Shown piece by piece: positions 25,134 to 35,379 of a stretch of 64,000 bases of DNA. The position numbers and the translations under genes are program-made. This DNA is from Brevundimonas sp. (lineage in GTDB: Bacteria > Pseudomonadota > Alphaproteobacteria > Caulobacterales > Caulobacteraceae): NCBI RefSeq assembly GCF_027484365.1, contig NZ_JAIXTC010000026.1:1-64000 (forward strand). The letters run 5' to 3'. The number at the start of each line of letters is the position of its first letter. Within the stretch, counting starts at the first letter, position 1. The notes under the pieces are model-generated. The model was not told the DNA's origin. It did not search any database and saw nothing but the letters and a program-made list of their open reading frames with translations.

Positions 25134-25909
25134 GGGCGCGGGATCCTGTCGAACAGGGCGAAGAAGGCGTCCGTCGTCTTCGCCTCCGCCTCCTCCCGGC
25201 TCCAGCCGCGGATGTCGGCCAGGGCCTGGAGCACATGACCGACATAGGCCGGCTCGTTGCGACGCCCCCTGTGCGGTACGGGCGCCAGATAGGGGCAGTC
25301 GGTCTCGACGATGATCCGGTCGGCGGGCATGGCCCGGATCACCTCGCGCACGTCCTCGGCCGCCTTGAAGGTGGCGATGCCGGAGACCGAGAACCAGGCT
25401 CCCATTTCTGCCGCCTGTTCCGCCAGTTCTGCGCCGCTGGTGTAGCAATGCATGAGGAACCGGGACGGCGCCTTCGCCTGTCCTTCGCGCAGGATGGCGG
25501 CCATTTCGGCGTCCGCCTCCCGGGTGTGCACCACCAGCGGCAGGCCTGTGGCCTGGGCCGCCTTGATGTGGGTTCTGAAGACCTCGGCCTGAACCTCGCG
25601 CGGGCTCAGGTCGTAGTGGAAGTCGAGACCGCATTCGCCGATGCCGACCACGCGCGGCCGCTGTGCCAGGACGATCAGGTCGTCGGCGGTCATCGCCGTA
25701 TGGTCCTTGGCCTCATGCGGATGGGCACCGACCGTGCACCAGATGTCCGGATGCGCCATGGCCAGGGCGTGGGTCGCCTCGAAGGTCGACAGCTTGTCGG
25801 AGATCTCGACCATCATCTGAACCCCGGCCTCGCGGGCGCGGGCGATTACGGCGTCGCGATCCTCGTCGAACTGGACGGCGTGCAGGTTCACATGGCTGTC
25901 GATCAGCAT
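25130..25909 (-). CDS. TatD-family metal-dependent hydrolase
   Basis: This encodes 259 aa, a TIM-barrel nuclease/amidohydrolase. Motifs: IDSHVNLH at the N-terminus, GIGECGLDFHYD with the metal-bridging Glu, VVHTREADAEM, HCYTSG and VETDCPYLAPVPHRGRRNEP. The usual first metal motif is HxH (as in DSHCHLD); here it is HVN, so the second histidine is asparagine. A further His follows two residues later. E. coli TatD is a 3'-5' DNA exonuclease. ATG 25909 shares its A with the holB stop (TGATG). Confidence 0.92.
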   Translation of the reverse strand: MLIDSHVNLHAVQFDEDRDAVIARAREAGVQMMVEISDKLSTFEATHALAMAHPDIWCTVGAHPHEAKDHTAMTADDLIVLAQRPRVVGIGECGLDFHYDLSPREVQAEVFRTHIKAAQATGLPLVVHTREADAEMAAILREGQAKAPSRFLMHCYTSGAELAEQAAEMGAWFSVSGIATFKAAEDVREVIRAMPADRIIVETDCPYLAPVPHRGRRNEPAYVGHVLQALADIRGWSREEAEAKTTDAFFALFDRIPRP

Positions 25910-26889
25910 CAGCCGGCCATCCGTTTCACGCGCGCAAGGTCCGCCAGCGCCCCGGCCAGCAGGTCGCCCTTGTCCAGATTGATCGCCGCCGCCCGCTCGG
26001 GGGCCTCGGTCAACCGGGTCCACAGATCGGCCCAGGCGGCCCCCTGCCCGCCCTGCGCCAGGGACCGCGCCTTGACGGCGGCGGCGAGCCGATCGAGCAG
26101 AGCCTCGAACCGCGCCTGACCCTCCGCGCCCCGGAACCCGTCGGCGAGGGACAGAGCCTCGGCACGATCCACCGGACCCTCGTCGACCCAGCGCCGCGCC
26201 AGCCGGTCGAGTTCGAGATTGGCCGTCGTGGCCAGGGACAGGGCCGCGCCGGGCGACCCGCGCGCCATGCCGGCGATCCGTTCGGCCTCGTCACCGTCGA
26301 GTTCCGTCTGCCGCTCCAGCAGGGCCGTCACAGCCGCCTGGGTCCAGGGCTGGAAGGTCAGGCGACGACAGCGCGAGCGGATCGTGGCCAGCAACCGGCC
26401 CGGCGCATGGGTCACGAGGAACAGGACCCCACGCTCAGGTGGCTCCTCCAGAACCTTCAGCAAGGCATTGGCGGCATTAAGATTCAGATCGTCGGCCGCG
26501 TCGATGATGGCGACGCGGTAGTCGGCCCGGGATGGGCTCTTGGAGAAGAAGTCCGGCAGGTCGCGCGCCTGATCGACGGAGATCGACTTCTTCATCTTTC
26601 CGCCCTCGACGAGCCGTTCCAGCACCAGCAGGTCGGGGTGGGACTGGGCCGTGACCAGCTGGCTGACCGGATCGGAGGGTCGCGCGCCCAGAGGTCCGCG
26701 CGAGGGATCCGGCGCCGCGCCCAGCAGACGCCGCGCGGCGCGATAGGCGAAGGTCGCCTTGCCCAGTCCCTCGGGACCGCAGATCAGCCAGGCGTGGTGC
26801 AGCCGGCCGCGATCCAGGGCGTCGAGGAAGGCGAGCTCGGCATCCGGCGACGGGAGCAGGTCGAAACGGTCGCGCGGATGCTCGCTCAC
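25909..26889 (-). CDS. holB: DNA polymerase III subunit delta'
   Basis: This 326-aa clamp-loader subunit has an N-terminal AAA+ fold with ICGPEGLGKATFAYRAARRL (Walker A-like), a Walker-B-like acidic strand, the sensor region RSRCRRLTFQPW (SRC motif) and a C-terminal helical collar domain. Delta' helps the tau/gamma complex load the beta clamp. The ATG overlaps the tmk stop (ATGA), and the stop overlaps the tatD start by one base. In other alphaproteobacteria metG often follows holB; here it does not. Confidence 0.93.
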   Translation of the reverse strand: MSEHPRDRFDLLPSPDAELAFLDALDRGRLHHAWLICGPEGLGKATFAYRAARRLLGAAPDPSRGPLGARPSDPVSQLVTAQSHPDLLVLERLVEGGKMKKSISVDQARDLPDFFSKSPSRADYRVAIIDAADDLNLNAANALLKVLEEPPERGVLFLVTHAPGRLLATIRSRCRRLTFQPWTQAAVTALLERQTELDGDEAERIAGMARGSPGAALSLATTANLELDRLARRWVDEGPVDRAEALSLADGFRGAEGQARFEALLDRLAAAVKARSLAQGGQGAAWADLWTRLTEAPERAAAINLDKGDLLAGALADLARVKRMAG

Positions 26890-27512
26890 GGCAGGATCGG
26901 CTCGATGGCGCGCCAGACGCGTTCGGACACCGCATCCGGTTCGCCGGTGGCGTCGATGATCCGGCAGCGCTCGGTGTGCTGGGCCGCCACGGACAGGAAG
27001 CCGTCGCGCAGGCGGCGATGGAAGGCCAGCCCCTTGGACTCGAACCGCGTCTCCGCCGCGCCCCGGGCCAGGGCCCGCTCCAGACCCACCTCGACCGGAA
27101 GGTCGAAGATCAGGGTCAGGTCGGGCTGGTCGTCACCGACGATGGCGCCGTCCAGGGTCTCGATGAGGTCGGCCGGAGCCCCCCCGCCGGCCCCCTGATA
27201 GGCGCGGCTGGAATCGGCGAACCGGTCGCAGACGACCCAGCGACCGGCCTCCAGCGCCGGGCGGATGGTCTTTTCCAGATGGTCGCTGCGCGATGCGAAC
27301 ATCAAAAGGGTCTCGGTCAGGGGCGACCAGCGGCCGGCGTCGCCGTTCAGGGCGATGTGACGGATCTCCTCGGCGCCGGGCGAGCCGCCGGGTTCGCGCG
27401 TGTGCACGACGTCGAGGCCGCGCGCGGCCAGCCGGGCGACCAGTCTGGCGGCCTGGGTGGACTTGCCGGTCCCCTCCCCGCCCTCAAGCGTTATGAATTG
27501 TCCTCGGGTCAC
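26886..27512 (-). CDS. tmk: thymidylate kinase
   Basis: This encodes 208 aa. It phosphorylates dTMP to dTDP. The P-loop is EGGEGTGKST (residues about 10-19). DRF motif: VVCDRFADSSRAYQGAGGG. The dTMP-binding REPGGSPGAEEIR and the LID region with arginines (about 145-160) are present. The start is GTG at 27512; no ATG fits before the P-loop. It is the first of four overlapping genes (tmk, holB, tatD, MBL) after rlpA, with 48 bp between. Confidence 0.95.
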   Translation of the reverse strand: MTRGQFITLEGGEGTGKSTQAARLVARLAARGLDVVHTREPGGSPGAEEIRHIALNGDAGRWSPLTETLLMFASRSDHLEKTIRPALEAGRWVVCDRFADSSRAYQGAGGGAPADLIETLDGAIVGDDQPDLTLIFDLPVEVGLERALARGAAETRFESKGLAFHRRLRDGFLSVAAQHTERCRIIDATGEPDAVSERVWRAIEPILP

Positions 27513-27560
27513 CGGCGCACAATGGCGATCCGGAGCGACGGGGCCAAGGGCGCAGTCGGT

Positions 27561-28400
27561 TCAGGGCGCCGATATCAACAGGGCGTCGGCGAATCCGTCG
27601 GCCATGACCGTCCGGCGGGCCCGTTCGGCGGCGTCGGCGTCGTTCCACGGCCCCATGAGGACGCGGAACATGCTCTGGTCGGTCGCGGCCTGGACGCGGG
27701 CAGAGCGACCGATTCGCTCCGCGACGGTCTGGGCCCGGGGCTGGTCGCGATAGGCGGCGACCTCGATCCAGTACCTCTGGCCGGCGTCCACGGGCGGCGC
27801 GACCGGAGGCGGGGGCGCCGCCTCGGCGACCTGCAACACGGTCCCGCCGCCCAGACGCGGGGCGCGGCCCAGATAGCGGACCCTCACCTCCCCGACGCCC
27901 CGGTTCAACAGGTCCAGAGCCTCGGCCGCGCCGCGCGACAGGTCGATGATCCGGTCGTCGACGAAGGGGCCGCGATCATTGACCCTCAGGACCACGCGCC
28001 GCCCGTTGGCCAGGTTTGTCACCTCCACCAGTCCCGGCAGGGGCAATGTCTTGTGGGCGGCGGTCAGGGCCTGCATGTCGAACCGTTCGCCGGTCGCCGT
28101 GGGCCGCCCGTTGAACTGGTCGCCGTACCAGGAGGCCAGGCCGACGACGTCATAGTCCGGCTGTTCCTCCGGCTGATACCAGCGACCGCGGATCTGATAG
28201 CGCCGCATGGTCCCCGACACGATCGGCGCCGGATCGGTCACCACAGGCGCGGCCTCGGCCAGACGGGGTCCGCTGCGCACGGGACCGGACAGACCGCCCG
28301 ACGACGCCCCCGCACTGGCGCAGGCCGCCAGCAGGGCCGTCACGGCGGCGACGACCGCGACCCGGGCGGCGCGGCGGAGAAGGACGGGCGGCATCGACAT
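27561..28400 (-). CDS. rlpA: septal ring lytic transglycosylase RlpA-like lipoprotein with SPOR domain
   Basis: This encodes 279 aa. The N-terminal signal ends in a lipobox (LLAAC, Cys about 27), so it is probably lipid-anchored in the outer membrane. The double-psi beta-barrel (about 85-175) has GLASWYGDQFNGRPTATGE and VNDRGPFVDDRIIDLS with the catalytic Asp. A Pro/Ala linker precedes the SPOR domain (about 205-279), which binds denuded septal glycan. RlpA cleaves such glycan at division sites in Pseudomonas; in other species activity is less certain. It is upstream of tmk on the same strand. Confidence 0.92.
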   Translation of the reverse strand: MSMPPVLLRRAARVAVVAAVTALLAACASAGASSGGLSGPVRSGPRLAEAAPVVTDPAPIVSGTMRRYQIRGRWYQPEEQPDYDVVGLASWYGDQFNGRPTATGERFDMQALTAAHKTLPLPGLVEVTNLANGRRVVLRVNDRGPFVDDRIIDLSRGAAEALDLLNRGVGEVRVRYLGRAPRLGGGTVLQVAEAAPPPPVAPPVDAGQRYWIEVAAYRDQPRAQTVAERIGRSARVQAATDQSMFRVLMGPWNDADAAERARRTVMADGFADALLISAP

Positions 28401-28471
28401 GACGAAATCATCGCCGAACCGATTTCCGTTTTGGTTAACGGGAAATGCCCTGCTATGCCCCCTCTCCAGCC

Positions 28472-28561
28472 GGACAGGTGGCCGAGTGGTTTAAGGCAGC
28501 GGTCTTGAAAACCGCCGTAGGTGGAAGCCTACCGTGGGTTCGAATCCCACCCTGTCCGCCA
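28472..28561 (+). tRNA. tRNA-Ser (anticodon UGA), CCA encoded
   Basis: The 90-nt tRNA has a ggacagg/cctgtcc acceptor stem, discriminator G and encoded CCA (28559-28561). The anticodon loop at 28503-28509 is cttgaaa, giving anticodon TGA. A long variable arm (about 28517-28533, taggtggaagccta) marks it as class II, as expected for serine. The T arm is gtgggttcgaatcccac. It reads UCA (and UCG/UCU by wobble). It lies on the opposite strand to rlpA and pyrG. Confidence 0.97.
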
Positions 28562-28600
28562 GCGCTCCAACTCAAGACCTCGGGAGCGCCGGACCGACCC

Positions 28601-30256
<1,656 letters not shown>

Positions 30257-30343
30257 TCACCTTAGCCCTGATTCGGGCGCCGAAGGACCGCACCGCGATC
30301 CGTCTTGCTGAAAAGTCGCGGACCGCGATGCGATCCGCTGTTG

Positions 30344-30381
30344 AAAACAAAACTCCGCCCCGGAGCCGGTCCGGAGCGGAG
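30344..30381 (-). terminator. Rho-independent terminator after secG
   Basis: Read on the minus strand, an 11-bp stem (30381-30371 with 30363-30353, one G-T pair) and 7-nt loop are followed by TTTTGTTTT (30352-30344). It lies 44 bp beyond the secG stop and about 94 bp before the pyrG start, so pyrG probably has its own promoter or is read through. Confidence 0.82.
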
Positions 30382-30424
30382 GTGTTGGTGGCGGCAGGTG
30401 CGGCGGAGGGGCTCCGCCCTCACC

Positions 30425-30838
30425 CTACTGCGCCGGCGCGGGGGCCGGGGCGGGGCCGGCCGTCGGCAGGCTGGCTTCCAGGTCGTCGAGCGACGGCGCG
30501 GCAGGCGCGGCCGGAGCCGTTTCCGCCGGAGCGGTCTGCTGGGCGGCGGCCGGAGCCGTATCGAGCGCGATGGAGCCGACGGCGTCGGCGTCCACGACCG
30601 AACGGCTGGCGCGTTCCATATTGCCGACGATGGTCAGGCTGATGGCGCAGACGACGAACAGGCCGCCCAGCCACCAGGTGGTGGTGGTCAGAAGATTGCC
30701 CGCGCCGCGCGCGGTCATGAAGCCCGAAGGCCCGCCGCCCATGCCCAGGGCGCCGCCCTCGGAGCGCTGCAGCAGGATCACCCCGGACAGGGCGATCGAG
30801 ATGATGATCATGGCGACGAGAAGAATGGTCTGGAGCAT
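30425..30838 (-). CDS. secG: preprotein translocase subunit SecG
   Basis: This encodes 137 aa. Two transmembrane helices (about residues 3-22 and 53-73) flank the conserved cytoplasmic loop with VILLQRSEGGALGMGGGPS. The C-terminus (about 85-137) is a low-complexity Ala/Pro/Gln tail, typical of alphaproteobacterial SecG. SecG stimulates SecYEG export. It is downstream of tpiA with an 82-bp gap and upstream of a terminator. Confidence 0.95.
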   Translation of the reverse strand: MLQTILLVAMIIISIALSGVILLQRSEGGALGMGGGPSGFMTARGAGNLLTTTTWWLGGLFVVCAISLTIVGNMERASRSVVDADAVGSIALDTAPAAAQQTAPAETAPAAPAAPSLDDLEASLPTAGPAPAPAPAQ

Positions 30839-30920
30839 GGGGACTTACATGTGTGGCGGACGACCGCCGATCAAGCGGCGGCGTCTATCATTCTTGTGAC
30901 GCACGGGCAACGCCGGCCGG

Positions 30921-31673
30921 TCAGGCGGCGCGAATGATCGCCAGGAAGTCGACAGCCTTCAATGACGCCCCGCCGACCAGGGCCCCGCCCACCTCGTCCA
31001 CGGCCAGAATGTCGCGAGCGTTCCCTGGATTCACCGAACCGCCGTACAGAATCGGCGCCGCGCGGCCGCCGTCCCCCAGTCTTTCGATCATCGCGCCGCG
31101 CGCGGCGGCGTGGATTTCGGCGATCTGGTCCAGCGTCGGCGTCAGCCCCGTGCCGATGGCCCAGACCGGCTCATAGGCCAGGGCCCAGTCCTGACCCGCC
31201 AGTTGGTCGTTCAAGGAGCCGAGGATCTGACCGCGCACAATCGTTGCGGCCTCTCCGGCCTCCCGCTGCGCGAGGGTCTCGCCGACGCAGATGATGGGCA
31301 TCAGTCCTGCCCGCAGGGCGGCCCCGACCTTGTCCGAGACGAGCGCGTCCGACTCGCCGAACTCCTGACGCCGTTCCGAATGGCCGAGGATGACCATCGT
31401 CGCCCCCGCATCGACCAGCATTTCCGCCGAGACCCCGCCGGTGAAGGCCCCCTTGATCTCGACCCGGCAGTCCTGGCCTCCGATCGCGATCGGGCCGCCA
31501 TCGACGGCGCGAGCCATCCGTTCGATCAGGGTCGCCGGCGGGCACAGACCCACGCGCGCAGCGGCCGGGCGCGCCTTCAGGTCAGCCAGCATCCCGGCGA
31601 CGGCGTCCGCCAGATCGGCGGCCAGGCCGTTCATCTTCCAATTGCCGACGATCAACTTCACGGATTGTTTCAT
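30921..31673 (-). CDS. tpiA: triosephosphate isomerase
   Basis: This encodes 250 aa. It interconverts dihydroxyacetone phosphate and glyceraldehyde 3-phosphate. Catalytic residues: Asn and Lys in VGNWKMNG, His in ILGHSERR, and Glu in ALAYEPVWAIGTG; the phosphate loop LYGGSVNPGN is present. The length is normal. The ATG is preceded by an aggg-type site. It is divergent from ppiD, with 251 bp between that holds two inverted repeats. Confidence 0.97.
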   Translation of the reverse strand: MKQSVKLIVGNWKMNGLAADLADAVAGMLADLKARPAAARVGLCPPATLIERMARAVDGGPIAIGGQDCRVEIKGAFTGGVSAEMLVDAGATMVILGHSERRQEFGESDALVSDKVGAALRAGLMPIICVGETLAQREAGEAATIVRGQILGSLNDQLAGQDWALAYEPVWAIGTGLTPTLDQIAEIHAAARGAMIERLGDGGRAAPILYGGSVNPGNARDILAVDEVGGALVGGASLKAVDFLAIIRAA

Positions 31674-31685
31674 CCGCCCTGTCTA

Positions 31686-31734
31686 GAGCCTGATCCGGAA
31701 AAGTGTGAAGCGGTTTTCCGGTCGGATCAGGCTC
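31686..31734. repeat. palindromic intergenic repeat (gagcctgatcc ... ggatcaggctc)
   Basis: Arms gagcctgatcc (31686-31696) and ggatcaggctc (31724-31734) are perfect inverted copies. Inside, gaaaa and ttttc continue the pairing, around a short loop. I recognise this unit as a common dispersed palindrome of alphaproteobacterial intergenic regions. It lies just upstream of tpiA, so it is transcribed in neither flanking gene unless promoters lie beyond. Confidence 0.7.
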
Positions 31735-31748
31735 AAGAGTTTAAAGCC

Positions 31749-31810
31749 GGGCCTTGATTCACGACATCAGAGAGATCGCGAAGCGATCTCCCCTCAGCCG
31801 ATCAAGGCCC
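31749..31810. repeat. nested inverted repeat in the tpiA-ppiD gap
   Basis: Outer arms gggccttgat (31749-31758) and atcaaggccc (31801-31810) enclose an inner hairpin gagatcgc-gaa-gcgatctc (31772-31790). All arms are perfect. No T-run follows. It could be a second dispersed element or a structure in a leader RNA, but the predicted ppiD promoter is downstream. Confidence 0.6.
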
Positions 31811-31852
31811 AGGCGCCGTCTCTCGGGATGCCAAGCCTGAGGCGACTCGCGC

Positions 31853-31882
31853 TTGCGGGGTGACGGCCCCCTCCCCTATACG
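31853..31882 (+). promoter_or_regulatory. candidate promoter of ppiD
   Basis: TTGCGG (31853-31858) and TATACG (31877-31882) are spaced by 18 bp. Initiation near 31889 would give a leader of about 36 nt before the ppiD ATG at 31925. Confidence 0.4.
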
Positions 31883-31924
31883 GCGCGGTGGCGCTCTTCG
31901 CCGTCCGACCGTCAGGCCCTTTCG

Positions 31925-33850
31925 ATGATTTCCGTCTTCCGCGACTTCGCCAAGTCCAAGTGGGCTGCCGCCCTGTTCGTCCTGCTGATCATCAGCTTCG
32001 CCGTCGTCGGCGGCTCCCAGACCGATGTCTTCAAGAGCCTCGGCGCCCAGCATGTGATCTCGGCCGGCGAACGCTCGGTGGACGCGGCCCAGTTCCGCAC
32101 CGATTTCGAGCGGATCCGCACCAATGCCTCCGAACAGGAAGGCCGCCCCCTGACGACCGAGGACCTGGTCACCGCCAATGTCCACGTCCGCTATCTGGAA
32201 GCCCAGACCCAGCGTCTCGGCTTCCTGGAATGGGCGCGCAACGTCGGCATCCGCCCCGACGAATCCCTGATCATCAAGCGCATTCGCGAAATCCCCGCCT
32301 TCTTCAACCAGGTCACGGGCGCCTTCGACCAGGCCCAGTACGAACAGACCCTGGCGCAACAGAACTTCACCCCGGTCCAGCTGGAAGACGAGTTCCGCGA
32401 CACCGCCGTCACCGAACATTTCGGCAGCGCGGTCGAGGCCGGTATCCGTTCGCCCCGCATCTACGGCGCCCTGGTCGCCGGTCGTGCCCTGGAGCTGCGT
32501 GACGGCCGCTGGTTCAACGTGACCCAGGCTATGGCCGGCGCCGCCGGCGCCCCTACGGACGCCCAGCTGACCGCCTTCATGAACGAGAACGCCGCCCAGC
32601 TGCGTCGCCCCGAGTTCCGCATCGCCTCGGTGGTCCTGTTCAACGACGCCGCCGGCGCCGCCGCTCCGGCCATCCCGGAGGCCCGCATCGTCGAGCGGTT
32701 CAACTTCCGCAAGGACGGCCTGTCGACGCCTGAGCGCCGCACCTTCACCACCCTGACCGTGGGCGACCGCGCCGCCGCCGACCGGATCGCCGCCGCCCTG
32801 CGCGGGGGCCAGACTCCGGCCGCCGTGGCCGAGGCCAACCGGATCCAGCCGGCCGAATACGCGGCCCAACCGCAAAGCGCCGTGCCGGACCCCGCTGTCG
32901 GAACCGCCGTCTTCGGCCTGACCGCCGGTCAGGTCTCGGCCCCGATCCAGGGCCGTGTCGGCTTCACGGTCGCCAAGCTGGTCTCTGTCACGCCCGGCGC
33001 GCCCGCAACGCTGGAAGGCGTCCGCGAAGCCATCGTCGCCGAACTGCAGGAAGAGGACGCCAAGAGCCGCGTCTTCAGCCGCGTCGAGGCCTATGAAAAG
33101 GCGCGCACCGACGGCAAGCCCCTCGCCGACGCCGTGCGTGAAGTCGGTGCCCGCATCGTGCAGCTGCCTCCCTTCACCCAGGACGGTCGCCTGCCGGACG
33201 GCCAGCCGATGAACGCCCCGCCGCAGATCACCCAGAACGCCTATGCCCTCACGGAAGGCGCCGAGTCCGACGTGATCGACGCCGGCCAGGGCCAGTATTT
33301 CGTCCTGCGTCTCGACGACATCCAGCCTGCGGCCCTGCCGACCCTCGCCGATGTGCGCGAGCCCCTGGCCCGACAGTGGATCGCCCGTGAAAACGCCCGT
33401 CGCCTGACCAACAAGGCCGAGGAACTGGCCGCGCGTGTTCGCGGCGGCGAGGATATCGCGGCGGTCGCGGCCTCGGCCGGAGCGACCCTGACCACCCGCG
33501 CCGGGGTGCAGCAGAACGCCGAGGCGCAGGGTGCGCTCGGCGACGGCATCCTCGGCGGCCTGTTCGGACAGGGCCGCGGCCAGGTCTTCACCGGCCCGGC
33601 GTCGGAGACGGCCTTCGTCGTGGGTCGCGTCGATGCGGTTCGCGCGCCGGCAGCCGTCCTGGCTGCCCCGATCGCCGACCAGATCCGCGCTCGCATGGCC
33701 CAGGAACTGGTCAACGGGGCCGGCGAAGGCCTCGTGGCCGCAGCCGCCCGCGCCTCCAAGGCCGAGAACGATCCCGCCCGCGCCATCGAGGCGCTCGGTG
33801 TGACCGCCCCGGCCCCTGGCGCGACCGCGCCGACCGCCCCCGCTCAATGA
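31925..33850 (+). CDS. ppiD: PpiD-like peptidyl-prolyl isomerase / periplasmic folding chaperone
   Basis: This encodes 641 aa. A short cytoplasmic N-terminus (SVFRDFAKSKWAA) is followed by one transmembrane helix (about residues 15-34) and a SurA-N-like chaperone domain (about 35-200). A parvulin-like domain lies around 270-375 (RRTFTTLTVGDRAAADRIAA, VFGLTAGQVSAPIQGRVGFT), and the C-terminus is Ala-rich. PpiD is anchored in the inner membrane beside SecYEG and helps new periplasmic proteins fold. ATG 31925 is chosen since upstream in-frame codons precede the family start. The stop overlaps trpE (ATGA). Confidence 0.92.
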   Translation: MISVFRDFAKSKWAAALFVLLIISFAVVGGSQTDVFKSLGAQHVISAGERSVDAAQFRTDFERIRTNASEQEGRPLTTEDLVTANVHVRYLEAQTQRLGFLEWARNVGIRPDESLIIKRIREIPAFFNQVTGAFDQAQYEQTLAQQNFTPVQLEDEFRDTAVTEHFGSAVEAGIRSPRIYGALVAGRALELRDGRWFNVTQAMAGAAGAPTDAQLTAFMNENAAQLRRPEFRIASVVLFNDAAGAAAPAIPEARIVERFNFRKDGLSTPERRTFTTLTVGDRAAADRIAAALRGGQTPAAVAEANRIQPAEYAAQPQSAVPDPAVGTAVFGLTAGQVSAPIQGRVGFTVAKLVSVTPGAPATLEGVREAIVAELQEEDAKSRVFSRVEAYEKARTDGKPLADAVREVGARIVQLPPFTQDGRLPDGQPMNAPPQITQNAYALTEGAESDVIDAGQGQYFVLRLDDIQPAALPTLADVREPLARQWIARENARRLTNKAEELAARVRGGEDIAAVAASAGATLTTRAGVQQNAEAQGALGDGILGGLFGQGRGQVFTGPASETAFVVGRVDAVRAPAAVLAAPIADQIRARMAQELVNGAGEGLVAAAARASKAENDPARAIEALGVTAPAPGATAPTAPAQ

Positions 33851-35379
33851 GCCCAGGCGGCACGGAGCCGGATCGCGCGGAGATCGTCGCCGGGCTGACG
33901 CAGGGCCGGCCGCAGGTCGTCGTGCGCCGGATCGTCGATGATCTGGAGACCCCGGTCTCGGCCTATCTTAAGGTGGGCTGGGGCCGACCCCACGCCTTCC
34001 TGCTGGAATCGGTCGAGGGCGGGGCCCTCAACGGCCGCTATTCGATCATCACCCTCGAGCCGGACGTGGTCTGGCGTTGCCGCGATGGTGTCGCCTCCAT
34101 CGCGCGTGGCGCGGACATCGCCGCCAAACGCTATGCACCCCAGGCCGGGGGGGCGCTCGACAGCCTGCGCGCCCTGATCGCCGAGACCCGCTTCGACCTG
34201 CCCGAGGGCCTGCCGCCGATGGCCGCCGGCCTGTTCGGGGTCTTCGGCTATGACATGGTCCGCCTGCTCGAGCCGCTGGGCGCGCCGAACCCCGATCCGC
34301 TCGACCTGCCCGACGCGGTCCTGACCCGGCCTTCACTGGTGGCCGTGTTCGATTCGGTGAAGCACGAGATCGTCGTCATGGCTCCGGTCTGGCCCGGCGA
34401 CGTCTCTCCAGCCCAGGCCGTCACTGCGGCAGAGGTCCGGCTGGACGATTTCGAGGCCCGCCTGCGTCGGCCGTTGGTCGCCCGCGGCGCGGCGGAGCCG
34501 ACCGCCCCTCTCGACTTCCGCTCGCCCGTGAACGCCGACGGCTACGGCGACCTCGTCGCGGCGGCCAAATCCTATATCGCCGCCGGAGACATCTTCCAGG
34601 TGGTCCTCAGCCACCGCTTCCGCGCACCCTGGTCCGGGGATCCGTTCGCCTTCTACCGCTCCCTGCGTCGCCAGAATCCCTCGCCCTATCTGTACTTCCT
34701 CAACTTCGACGATTTCCAGCTGGCCGGCTCCAGCCCGGAAATCCTCGTCCGGCTCAAGGACGGCGGCGTCACCATCCGGCCTCTGGCCGGCACCCGCCCG
34801 CGCGGGGCGACACCCGAGGCCGACAAGGCACTGGAAGTTGAACTGCTGGCCGATCCCAAGGAGCTGGCCGAGCACCTGATGCTGCTGGACCTGGGCCGCA
34901 ATGACGTGGGCCGGGTCGCCGCGCCCGGCACGGTCAGGGTGACCGAGAGCTTCGTTGTCGAACGCTACAGCCAGGTCATGCACATCGTCTCCAATGTCGA
35001 GGGCCGGGCCCACCCGGATCTCGATGCGGTCGACACACTGCTGGCCGCCCTGCCCGCCGGCACCCTGTCCGGCGCTCCCAAGGTCCGGGCCATGGAGATC
35101 ATCGACGAACTGGAGACCGAGAAGCGCGGCGTCGGCTATGGCGGCGGGGTCGGCTATATCTCGGCAGGCGGAGAGGCGGACATCTGCATCGTCCTGCGCA
35201 CCGCCATGTTCGCCGACGGCCAGGTCTTCGTCCAGGCGGGCGCCGGCGTCGTCGCCGACAGCGATCCGGCCGCCGAGTTCGCCGAGACCGAGGCCAAGGC
35301 CCGCGCCCCGATGCGCGCCGCCGAGGACGCCTGGCGGTTCGAACTGGGCGCGCCGCTCAATACGGCCGGCGAAATCTAG
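33847..35379 (+). CDS. trpE: anthranilate synthase component I
   Basis: This encodes 510 aa. It makes anthranilate from chorismate and ammonia supplied by TrpG. The N-terminal domain carries GRYSIITLEPDVVWR, where tryptophan feedback residues lie (L/S element). The chorismate-binding core has FQVVLSHRF, FYRSLRRQNPSPYLYFLNF, RPLAGTRPRG, LMLLDLGRNDVGRV, PAGTLSGAPKVRAMEIIDE and RGVGYGGGVGYIS. The length is normal. It is fused by overlap to ppiD and separated from trpG by a small opposite-strand gene. No tryptophan-rich leader peptide is seen upstream. Confidence 0.97.
   Translation: MSPGGTEPDRAEIVAGLTQGRPQVVVRRIVDDLETPVSAYLKVGWGRPHAFLLESVEGGALNGRYSIITLEPDVVWRCRDGVASIARGADIAAKRYAPQAGGALDSLRALIAETRFDLPEGLPPMAAGLFGVFGYDMVRLLEPLGAPNPDPLDLPDAVLTRPSLVAVFDSVKHEIVVMAPVWPGDVSPAQAVTAAEVRLDDFEARLRRPLVARGAAEPTAPLDFRSPVNADGYGDLVAAAKSYIAAGDIFQVVLSHRFRAPWSGDPFAFYRSLRRQNPSPYLYFLNFDDFQLAGSSPEILVRLKDGGVTIRPLAGTRPRGATPEADKALEVELLADPKELAEHLMLLDLGRNDVGRVAAPGTVRVTESFVVERYSQVMHIVSNVEGRAHPDLDAVDTLLAALPAGTLSGAPKVRAMEIIDELETEKRGVGYGGGVGYISAGGEADICIVLRTAMFADGQVFVQAGAGVVADSDPAAEFAETEAKARAPMRAAEDAWRFELGAPLNTAGEI

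Noticed and set aside
31802..33847. 681-codon minus-strand frame opposite ppiD
   Set aside because: It is an antisense shadow. The plus strand encodes the SurA-N/parvulin-type protein with a membrane anchor.
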